Assembly (NCBI GenBank): GCA_937941095.1
Contig: CALDYJ010000005.1
Location: 1-64,000 of the forward strand
DNA length: 64,000 bases
Direction: 5' to 3'
Source of the DNA: an uncultured Saprospiraceae bacterium
Lineage (GTDB): Bacteria; Bacteroidota; Bacteroidia; Chitinophagales; Saprospiraceae
The position numbers and the translations under genes were made by a program. Under the pieces are notes generated by a model. The model ran no database searches. It saw only the letters and a program-made list of their open reading frames with translations, and had not been told where the DNA came from. This document shows positions 33,565-41,889 of this stretch, one piece after another; the stretch's first letter is position 1, and each line of letters opens with the position of its first letter.

Positions 33565-36081
33565 TTAGTCAAGCAATAATTTATGCGTATAAACTTGTCC
33601 TTTTGTACTAAAACGCACAAAGTAAATGCCAGGGTGCCATTCTGATAAATCCATTTGAATATTAGCCTTCTTAGTATCTAAGTTTCTTTCAATTATTTTT
33701 CTTCCTTGCACAGAAAAGATTTCTAAAGATTTAATCTCTTCTTCCAAACTTTCAAAAGTAATGTTCAATATTCCTTGACTAGGATTTGGGTAAATCTTCA
33801 GCGTTTCAAACAAATCAGCTTTAGAGACTGCTACAACATCATCCACATCAAAAGGGCCAAGTTCAAATTCACATCCGTTTGCATCTACAACAGTACAAGT
33901 GTAAGAACCCATACCTAAATTACTAACATTTGGCTCTGTATCTCCCGTGCTCCAATTATAAACATAAGGTGGTGTTCCTCCAATAATGACTACGTTGATG
34001 TTGCCATTCGGATTACCATTAGTTGCATCAGTAATCAATAAGTTGTCTAATGAAAATTGTTCTGGTTCTTCAATGACGATCTCTGCTTCAAAAACACAAT
34101 TGCTATTATCAGTTACAGTAAGTTGGTAAGTTCCAGCGCTTAGCATGCTTGGATTTTGACCAGAAAGTCCACCCGTCCAATCAAAGGTGTAAGGCGGCGA
34201 ATTCCCTGAGTTTATACTCAAATCTATTGAGCCATCATTTCCACCATGACAAGTAACATTTTGACTGCTTATTTCTACACCTAAACTACCTACTACTTCA
34301 ACAGCAATAAGGCAGGTCGCACTATTACCAGCTTCATCAGTTGCGGTCCAGGTTACAGAAGTTAAACCATTAGAATAAATGTCCTGTGCAGAATTGGTAT
34401 TGTTGAAATCATTAATAAAGCTTACATCCCCACAAAGATCACTTACGATTGGATCTGGAACCATCACGAAGGTGTCACAGACAGGCCCGCTTATATTTAT
34501 TGAGATTTCATCTGGACAAGAAATGGAAGGATTGGTTTGGTCTTCCACAGTTACATCAAAACTACATGAAGAACCATCAGGTAAAGTATAAACATTACTT
34601 GTTGTTCCTAAGGGAAAGTATCCACCTCTTTCTATACCTTCAGTTTGTGTTGGCGTGATGTTGTTACTTACCGTACCATTTAGTTCCATGATCAAAGATA
34701 GATTTTGGCCTACAACAGAAGTCAAGGTTGGTTCTGGCCAACCACATTCAACAGAAGAAAAATAACTTGGATAGATTTCTGTTTCCAAAGAGTAACCCGC
34801 AATAAATTGCAAAGTGTTTGTTTCTGGAACAACCAATTCTATTACTATGATTTTATTTCTTTCAATGTCATAATTGGTAAATAACTCATAGTTCATATTA
34901 CCTAAAGTAGGAAGAACAAATTGCTTGCTAAATACTAAGGTCATATTTTCGTAGAGTAAAGCTCCGTCCAATTCATAAATGTTTAAATCTATTTGTTGAT
35001 CATTCGTATCTGCAAATCCGATTCCAATGCTAATGGTTTCAATGTGAAAATCACCAACTACTCCCATTCCAGCTAAGTCAAAAACCCTAAGGTGTCTTGA
35101 TTCTTTATTTAATCCACAACCAAAAGAACCATCAACAGTATTTGAAAGGTTCTGTCTCAAAGAAATATCAATTTCGTTGCATATTCCCGAAACTTCTGGG
35201 ATTTCATAATTGACAAATGCACCACAAGAATCTTGATCGGTTCCCACAGTTATGTCTTCTGGACAACTTACGAAACCTGGGTTTGAACCATCTTCTACGA
35301 TGATGGAAAAACTGCATATGCCCTCGTTACCTGCCTCATCTAAAATGCTAAAAGTATTCACTGTGGTTCCAACTGGAAAAAAAGAATTACTTGCTAAACC
35401 TGCAATTTGAAAAACTGTATCCACGCCACAATTATCTTCAAATTGTGGCAAGGTATAAGTGACTTGCGCTAAGCAAGTATTAGGATCTGCATCAACCGTA
35501 ATGTCAGGAGGACAATTAGGCATTGGGTTTTCCACATCAGCTACAAAAACATCAAACCTACAAGTGTCAGTTAAACCAATACTGTTTACTGCTACAAACT
35601 CATTTATAGTATAACCTAAAGGAAATAGACCTCCAGATGGAATACCGGCGATGATGTAAATTGAATCAAAACCACAATTGTTTACTGTTTGAATTTCGTA
35701 TTCGACAAATCCCCCACATTCACCAGGAGAGGACTCCGCAGAAATAGGCGTAGGACAAATGATAAATGGAGCATCTATTTCTTGGACGATAATATTAAAT
35801 GAGCAGGTATCTGCATTCCCAATTTCATCGATGACTACCCAAGTATTTGTAGTGACCCCTACCGGAAAACTTCCACCTGATCCGATGCCATCTATGAGGA
35901 AGATGGTCTCGTTTGGACAAGTGTTATCTGAGGTGACGGTATAAGTGCCAATCGCAGAACAAGCACCTGAAATTGCCGTCAATGTGATGTCTTCGGGACA
36001 ATTAATTGTAGGATTGCTTGCAGCGCAAATAATTGGTAAAACTATTGCATATATAGAAGTCAAGATACTTTTAAGAGTCAT
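33565..36081 (-). CDS. HYR/SprB-repeat cell-surface protein with T9SS type A tail
   Basis: This 838-residue protein has a signal peptide (about 1-21). HYR-like domains occupy about 24-100, 101-182 and 183-263, each with an NCPxDIT-type opening, two Cys pairs and a FPVGTTxNT-type block. A fourth HYR domain (264-514) is split by a foreign-looking insert at about 302-478, and a fifth follows to about 597. Two SprB-like repeats (VTCHGGNDGSIDLS...; NGNPNGNINVVIIGGTPPY) and a type A sorting domain (IYPNPSQG..., from about 764) complete it. HYR domains are adhesion-type Ig folds. The protein probably sits on the surface, with a role in adhesion or gliding; the exact ligand is unknown. Confidence 0.88.
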   Translation of the reverse strand: MTLKSILTSIYAIVLPIICAASNPTINCPEDITLTAISGACSAIGTYTVTSDNTCPNETIFLIDGIGSGGSFPVGVTTNTWVVIDEIGNADTCSFNIIVQEIDAPFIICPTPISAESSPGECGGFVEYEIQTVNNCGFDSIYIIAGIPSGGLFPLGYTINEFVAVNSIGLTDTCRFDVFVADVENPMPNCPPDITVDADPNTCLAQVTYTLPQFEDNCGVDTVFQIAGLASNSFFPVGTTVNTFSILDEAGNEGICSFSIIVEDGSNPGFVSCPEDITVGTDQDSCGAFVNYEIPEVSGICNEIDISLRQNLSNTVDGSFGCGLNKESRHLRVFDLAGMGVVGDFHIETISIGIGFADTNDQQIDLNIYELDGALLYENMTLVFSKQFVLPTLGNMNYELFTNYDIERNKIIVIELVVPETNTLQFIAGYSLETEIYPSYFSSVECGWPEPTLTSVVGQNLSLIMELNGTVSNNITPTQTEGIERGGYFPLGTTSNVYTLPDGSSCSFDVTVEDQTNPSISCPDEISINISGPVCDTFVMVPDPIVSDLCGDVSFINDFNNTNSAQDIYSNGLTSVTWTATDEAGNSATCLIAVEVVGSLGVEISSQNVTCHGGNDGSIDLSINSGNSPPYTFDWTGGLSGQNPSMLSAGTYQLTVTDNSNCVFEAEIVIEEPEQFSLDNLLITDATNGNPNGNINVVIIGGTPPYVYNWSTGDTEPNVSNLGMGSYTCTVVDANGCEFELGPFDVDDVVAVSKADLFETLKIYPNPSQGILNITFESLEEEIKSLEIFSVQGRKIIERNLDTKKANIQMDLSEWHPGIYFVRFSTKGQVYTHKLLLD

Positions 36082-36239
36082 ATTATGAGAAACGTTTATT
36101 TAATTGAATACTTAATGCAAAAAACGTATAAAATTCGTTAATATCTATGTAATTTTGTATCAGATGAATAAGCTGGGCTTTTTTCTCAGTTTAAATGCTC
36201 TAAAATGCCTCTTTCCTACAGTTAATTAACCGATTACGA

Positions 36240-36269
36240 ATTATTTTAATATAAATGTATTAAAATAAT
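36240..36269. promoter_or_regulatory. 12-bp perfect dyad upstream of the 1793-residue protein gene
   Basis: ATTATTTTAATA (36240-36251) and its exact complement (36258-36269) surround a 6-nt loop, about 50 nt before the start codon. It could be an operator or an mRNA hairpin. TAATTTTG at 36150-36157 is a possible -7 box upstream of it. Confidence 0.4.
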
Positions 36270-36318
36270 ATACTATTGAATTTTATAAATTAATTATAGA
36301 GGATATTAAATCCCCTTA

Positions 36319-39300
36319 ATGGCCCGTAAATTAGTACATCAAATCAATGATTTGAACTATAAGACTGTGTTCTTATGGCTTTTGGCGTTTATGGCCCTTA
36401 ATGTAAATCTTACGGCCCAGTTTTCTAAAAGTTGGGACGATTATTATGGCGGTGAAGGATACGATGAAATACAAAAAATTATTGAAGTTTCAGATGGCTA
36501 TATTTTTGGCGGGACTGCTTCTTATACCACAACAGGAGACCCACCAGTTAGTTACGGTTTAAGTGACTACTGGATATTCAAAACTGATTTTGACGGAAAT
36601 TTAATTTGGAGTGAAGTCTATGGAGGATTAAGCACAGATATTCTGCTTGATATCATTCAGACCTCTGATGGCGGCTTAATGTTAGCTGGTTTTTCATTTT
36701 CGGATGACGATGGGATTAAGACTACACCTTCTTTCGGAGACAAAGACATGTGGCTCGTAAAATTAGATGCTGCGAGAAATGTTGAATGGAATAGAGCCTA
36801 TGGAGGCAATGCAGAAGATCATCTCTCAAGCATAAAACAGACTTCGGATGGAGGGTATGTATTTGGTGGTTGGACCTCAAGTTTGGTAAGTGGAAATGTA
36901 AGTCAACCTTCAAGAGGAGGAGAACATGACATTTGGTTATTGAGAGTCGATGGCAATGGTAATTTGATGTGGGAAAAAAGAATAGGTGGAAACGATAACG
37001 ATCTTATGCAGTCAATGATCTTAGATCAAAATGAAGACATCATACTTGCAGGGGTTTCAAAATCGGGGATTAGTGGAGAAAAAACCGAAGCATCTTTTGG
37101 TAACCAAGATTATTGGATAGTAAAGTTAAACCTAGCCGGAGGCATCATTTGGGATAGAACACATGGCGGCTTATGGGTAGATCAAGCTCAAACCATAAAA
37201 GAATCACCTACAGGAATAGTTTATGTGGGTGGATATTCTGAATCACCAATAAGTGGCGATAAAACTTCTCCAAATAAAGGAGGAACAGATTATTGGTTAA
37301 TCTCTATTGATGAGAATGGGGATAAGCTATTGGACAGGACTTACGGAGGTGATGCGAATGATGTCATGCGTGATATAGATTTTTTACCTAAAGGTCAATT
37401 GGTCATTGGTGGGCAATCAGGTTCTGATCAAAGTGGAGATAAAACAGAAGATTCTTATGGGAATTTTGATTATTGGACCATTGTTTTAGATGATGCAAAT
37501 AATGTTTTCTGGGACGCTACTTTCGGAGGAGGAGACATTGATAACTATCAAACGGTAAAAAGACTTTCTAATGGAAGTTTAATGGCAGGTGGATTTTCTT
37601 TGTCTGAAAGCGGAGGTAATATATCAGGTCAAACAAATGGAATACAAGATGGCTTGTTGGTCGTTTATGATTGTACACTGGAAAATTATTTAGACCTCGG
37701 TTTAGATACCTTGGTTTGTCAATACGAACCTATCCTTTTAGATGCTGATGTGGGATTAGATTATGTTTGTGAATACGCATGGGCTGATGGGTACACAGAA
37801 CCAAACAGGATTGTTATTGCTGATGGATCTGCTACTTATTCGGTAACGGTAACTGATGTTTATGGATGTACTGCTACGGATGATTTTAACATTGAAACAT
37901 TACCTGCTCCAGTATTTGACCTCGGAAATCCATTGAGAGGATTGTGTATCGGAGATACTATTTATTTAAACACAACAGTTTCTGGTCCTGGCATTACTTA
38001 TGATTGGAATACCGGTAGTACGCTAAACTTTGTTGAAGTCACAGAATCTGGTATGTATGAATTAACCATAACAAATGGGATCGGATGTACTTTCGCAGAC
38101 ACTGTAACAATTGTAGATTACCTTTTACCTGCTTTTGATTTAGGTGATGATGTCAGCATTTGTGAAGGAGATACTACGACTTTTACAGTAGCTCACCTCG
38201 GACCAGGTTACGAATGGCAAGATGGATCGACTGAGTTTTTTATCCAAGCTTTTGAAGCTGGTAACTATACTGTTACTGTTACTGATAATAATCAATGTTC
38301 AAATACTGATGATGTTAATTTGCTTTTCTTCCCAGAAATGGAAGTTGACTTAGGTCTGGATACAACCATTTGTTTAAATGAAGAAGTGGCATTAAATGCA
38401 ATTATTTCCAATTGCCCAACTTGCACCTACCTTTGGGAAGATGATTCAACAGAAGGATTAAGAGTAGTTTCACCCCTTGAACATACCTTGTATGCTGTGA
38501 CAGTTACTGATGAAAATGCATGCAGGTCAATTGATGAAGTCAATGTTTTTGTTCACCCTTTACCTGTGCTTACTCTTCCGGAAGACAATGAAATTTGTCT
38601 CGGTGATTCCATCGATATCGTTTTTGAAATTGAAAGCATAGGGCCTTTTGATGTAGTCCTTGACATCAATGGAAGCATAGCTAATTATACAGACATTTTT
38701 ACAGGTCATACGGTTAGGTTTGGACCAAGTGAGACAACTACCTACACGCTTGTGAGTGTTACTGATGCTTCTTTCTTTGAATGTCAATATACTGAACCGA
38801 TAGAAACAACCATTACTGTTCATGATGTTTACAACATTGATTTAGAAAGAGAAATTTGTGAAGGAGACAGTTTATTAATAGGAGATACTTATCAATATGA
38901 ATCTGGTGTATACATAGATTCTTTGCTAAGCATTAACAACTGTGATAGCATCATCAATGTTGAACTGATCGTAAATGAAGTTTCTGTAGAAATTATAGAA
39001 ATGACAACTTGTAATGAGGAGGAAGTTAGAAATGATTCTGTTTATTTTTCCAATCAATTTAATTGCGATAGTCTAGTCGTTACCATTATAGAATTATTGC
39101 CTTCTGACTTTAATGAGTTTAATGAAACAAGCTGTGATGAAAACCTCGTGGGGTCTGACACTTTATTTTTAACTAACCAATTTGGTTGCGATAGTATTAT
39201 TGTTAATAATACTTTGCCATTACCAACTGATGTTTCTAATTTAAATGAGTTGACGTGTGATATCGATCAAGCTGGATTGGATACTTTGTTTTATACAAAT

Positions 39301-41700
39301 CAATACGGTTGTGATAGTTTAATCATAACGGACTATTTATACATTCCTCCTGATACCATTCAGCTAGCAGAAGGCAGTTGCTTTCCTGAAGAAGTAGGAA
39401 TGGATACCCTATTTTTATCGAATCAATATGGTTGTGATAGCACCATAATTACAACGACAACTTTACTGCCAAGCGATACCTTGGTTAATAATTTGATTAC
39501 TTGTGTGAGTAGTGAAGTAGGTAGTGATACAATAATCGTTATCAATCAATTTGGCTGTGAAAGTTTAGTGGTTACTAATTTTGTTTTAGCCTTATCTGAT
39601 ACAATAAATGTAACGATGGCTGATTGCAATCCAGATAATGTTGGCATTGATTCAACCTTGTACATGAATTCTACTGGTTGTGATAGCCTCGTTATTACTA
39701 CCACATTATTGTTGGAACCAGATACCATTTTGTCAGGGACCATTACCTGTAATCCAGCACAAGTTCCAATCGATACGATATCATATTTGGACTTGGAAGG
39801 TTGTGATAGTGTTGTCATTACTACGTATACATATTTACCACCAGAAACAATTAATATAGAAGAATTTACTTGCGACATTAACCAAACAGAACCAGATACT
39901 TTTAATTTGTCCAATCAGTATGGCTGTGATAGTATTGTGATAGCGAATTACGAATACGTACCACCAGATACAACTATGCTACAAGGGACTACTTGTGATT
40001 CTTCATTAGTGGGCATCCAAGTGGAAATCTTAATGAATAGTATAGGATGTGATTCAGTCTTGTTGACAGACAACGTATTGCTGCGACGAGACACAACAGT
40101 GATCGAAGATTTTATTTGTAATGAATCCACTTATGCAGATACACTTTTATTGACCAATGAAGTAGGCTGTGATAGTTTAGTGATTACAAATTTTACGGGT
40201 GTAGATACAGAAATGGTCTTTGTTGACGATAACACATGTGATCCTGATCAAGCTGGCATTGTAACAGAAATTTTAATGGATCAATACGGCTGCGACAGTA
40301 TTGTGGTAACGAATTATATGTTGATTGATGGAGACACTACTGATCTTGTGGAACTTGTTTGTTTACAAAGCCAAGTCGGAACTGACACTGTAGTATTCCA
40401 AGGAGAACTCTGTGATAGTTTAGTGGTGACGCATTTTAATTTTTCACCACCAGATTCAACACTTTTTGAGTTCAACAGTTGTAATCCACTGGATACAGGA
40501 ATTTTTATAGAGACCTATACAAATGAAATAGGCTGTGATAGTGTAGTAATCAATCACATTCAATTTTCAGAAATGGATTCATCCTCAGTTTATGAATACA
40601 GTTGCTTAACCTTAGATACGGTATTGAATATTGTTGTTTTTGAAAATCAGTTTGGTTGTGACAGTACCGTTTATGAATACACTATTCCAGGTTTTGATAC
40701 AACTTATATGATTGAATACACATGTGATCCATCTGAGGTTTTTGCAGACACCCTTGTTTACCAAGATTCAAATGGCTGCGACAGTCTGGTTATTACAGGC
40801 ATTGAATTAAGCGCAGCCTTTGAAACCTATTTTGTAATTGCTACTTGTGATAACGATGAGGTTAAATCGGATACTGTTTACTTAAGGACGGATGAAGGTT
40901 GCGATAGTTTATTGATTTATAATACCATCTTGGATTTACCTAGTTTATTAGTTGATCAATTTGATCCTCCATGTAATGAAGATGATGGTGGAATTATAGA
41001 AGTTCAAATTGATGGGGGCACTGAACCATATGACATATACCTAAATGGTGATTATTATAGCTCTCAGAATGTTTTTACTGGTTTAAGTACTGGAACATAT
41101 GAAGTGTTGATCAATGATGCAAATGGTTGCGAGAATGACATGCTTATAACACTGGTCCAGGAAGGAGGCATTAGCATTGATGTTGAGCAGATCTACCTAA
41201 TCGACTATGGAGATTACGTCGACATACAACCTATGATTAATGGTGATTTAGATACCTTCTTTTGGCAAGGAATAGATTCCTTGATCTGTGAAGATTGTTT
41301 GAATCAATACTTCCTACCGGAAGAAAGTATGACTTTAAACCTAACAGCAGTTGATACAGAAGGCTGTAAAGATTTCAAGCAAGTAATCATTGTTGTGGAG
41401 AAAAATTATGATGTATATGTACCATCAGCTTTTTCACCCAATGGAGATGGCATCAATGATGTATTCTTGATTTATGGAACGGAAAACATAAAAGAGATTA
41501 GATCATTTGAAATCTTCGATCGCTGGGGTGAAAATTTATTTTATAAGGAGAATCCTCAAATTAATGAAGAATTAGATGGCTGGGATGGCGTTTTTAAAGG
41601 AAAAACCATGAATCCTGGAGTTTACTTGTATCAATTTGAAGTTGAATTTTTTGATGGATACAAAGAATTTAGAAAAGGAGATTTTAGTCTTATTCGCTAA
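36319..41700 (+). CDS. Giant modular surface protein: seven propeller-like repeats, Ig-like domains, 16 cysteine-pair repeats, T9SS type B tail
   Basis: This 1793-residue protein has a signal peptide (about 1-33, ending LTAQ). Seven repeats of about 60 residues follow (to about 450), each starting W-x3-YGG and including a DYWIVKLD-type strand, which suggests a seven-bladed beta-propeller. Five Ig/PKD-like units (about 455-835) begin with DLGxD...C and end TVTVTDxxxC. Then come one degenerate and sixteen regular 41-residue cysteine-pair repeats (898-1551), a SprB-like unit (about 1552-1612), and the CHU_C/type B sorting domain (PSAFSPNGDGINDVF, about 1699-1793). Type B tails are linked with gliding-motility and adhesin proteins. 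It is probably exported by T9SS and held at the surface. It lies directly upstream of a polysaccharide operon. The function is unknown. Confidence 0.9.
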   Translation: MARKLVHQINDLNYKTVFLWLLAFMALNVNLTAQFSKSWDDYYGGEGYDEIQKIIEVSDGYIFGGTASYTTTGDPPVSYGLSDYWIFKTDFDGNLIWSEVYGGLSTDILLDIIQTSDGGLMLAGFSFSDDDGIKTTPSFGDKDMWLVKLDAARNVEWNRAYGGNAEDHLSSIKQTSDGGYVFGGWTSSLVSGNVSQPSRGGEHDIWLLRVDGNGNLMWEKRIGGNDNDLMQSMILDQNEDIILAGVSKSGISGEKTEASFGNQDYWIVKLNLAGGIIWDRTHGGLWVDQAQTIKESPTGIVYVGGYSESPISGDKTSPNKGGTDYWLISIDENGDKLLDRTYGGDANDVMRDIDFLPKGQLVIGGQSGSDQSGDKTEDSYGNFDYWTIVLDDANNVFWDATFGGGDIDNYQTVKRLSNGSLMAGGFSLSESGGNISGQTNGIQDGLLVVYDCTLENYLDLGLDTLVCQYEPILLDADVGLDYVCEYAWADGYTEPNRIVIADGSATYSVTVTDVYGCTATDDFNIETLPAPVFDLGNPLRGLCIGDTIYLNTTVSGPGITYDWNTGSTLNFVEVTESGMYELTITNGIGCTFADTVTIVDYLLPAFDLGDDVSICEGDTTTFTVAHLGPGYEWQDGSTEFFIQAFEAGNYTVTVTDNNQCSNTDDVNLLFFPEMEVDLGLDTTICLNEEVALNAIISNCPTCTYLWEDDSTEGLRVVSPLEHTLYAVTVTDENACRSIDEVNVFVHPLPVLTLPEDNEICLGDSIDIVFEIESIGPFDVVLDINGSIANYTDIFTGHTVRFGPSETTTYTLVSVTDASFFECQYTEPIETTITVHDVYNIDLEREICEGDSLLIGDTYQYESGVYIDSLLSINNCDSIINVELIVNEVSVEIIEMTTCNEEEVRNDSVYFSNQFNCDSLVVTIIELLPSDFNEFNETSCDENLVGSDTLFLTNQFGCDSIIVNNTLPLPTDVSNLNELTCDIDQAGLDTLFYTNQYGCDSLIITDYLYIPPDTIQLAEGSCFPEEVGMDTLFLSNQYGCDSTIITTTTLLPSDTLVNNLITCVSSEVGSDTIIVINQFGCESLVVTNFVLALSDTINVTMADCNPDNVGIDSTLYMNSTGCDSLVITTTLLLEPDTILSGTITCNPAQVPIDTISYLDLEGCDSVVITTYTYLPPETINIEEFTCDINQTEPDTFNLSNQYGCDSIVIANYEYVPPDTTMLQGTTCDSSLVGIQVEILMNSIGCDSVLLTDNVLLRRDTTVIEDFICNESTYADTLLLTNEVGCDSLVITNFTGVDTEMVFVDDNTCDPDQAGIVTEILMDQYGCDSIVVTNYMLIDGDTTDLVELVCLQSQVGTDTVVFQGELCDSLVVTHFNFSPPDSTLFEFNSCNPLDTGIFIETYTNEIGCDSVVINHIQFSEMDSSSVYEYSCLTLDTVLNIVVFENQFGCDSTVYEYTIPGFDTTYMIEYTCDPSEVFADTLVYQDSNGCDSLVITGIELSAAFETYFVIATCDNDEVKSDTVYLRTDEGCDSLLIYNTILDLPSLLVDQFDPPCNEDDGGIIEVQIDGGTEPYDIYLNGDYYSSQNVFTGLSTGTYEVLINDANGCENDMLITLVQEGGISIDVEQIYLIDYGDYVDIQPMINGDLDTFFWQGIDSLICEDCLNQYFLPEESMTLNLTAVDTEGCKDFKQVIIVVEKNYDVYVPSAFSPNGDGINDVFLIYGTENIKEIRSFEIFDRWGENLFYKENPQINEELDGWDGVFKGKTMNPGVYLYQFEVEFFDGYKEFRKGDFSLIR
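39010..40971 (+). repeat. Sixteen tandem 41-residue (123-bp) cysteine-pair repeats inside the giant surface gene
   Basis: Each unit reads C-x17-C-D-S-[LIV] followed by about 22 residues to the next Cys. A consensus is TCDPxxVGxDTLxxxNQxGC, then DSLVITxxxLxPPDT. Several units keep exactly 41 residues, and a few have 16 instead of 17 between the cysteines. DNA identity between units is low, so the array is old or under selection at protein level. Confidence 0.88.
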
Positions 41701-41801
41701 GATTTGAATTTTATTAAGAAATTTTGACTTCAAAACCTTCGTTAGAGCATAGAATATGTATAATTCATGCTTTTTTAATTACATTTTGGTATCTTAATCT
41801 A

Positions 41802-41831
41802 CTTGATAAGAGTATATTAAGCTTAGCTTTG
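41802..41831 (+). promoter_or_regulatory. Probable promoter of the polysaccharide operon
   Basis: TAGCTTTG at 41824-41831 matches the Bacteroidota -7 consensus TAnnTTTG. A CTTG at 41802-41805 lies 18 nt before it as a -33-like element. Transcription would start about 50 nt before the ATG at 41890. Confidence 0.5.
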
Positions 41832-41889
41832 CAAGCCAAAAAAATCAGATGAAGATTTATTATACATCTTTATCAGAAAAGATAGATTA

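Noticed and set aside
39546-39914. Minus-strand 122-codon frame in the cysteine-repeat array
   Set aside because: It repeats with the 123-bp period of the sense gene and is a shadow of the repeat array.
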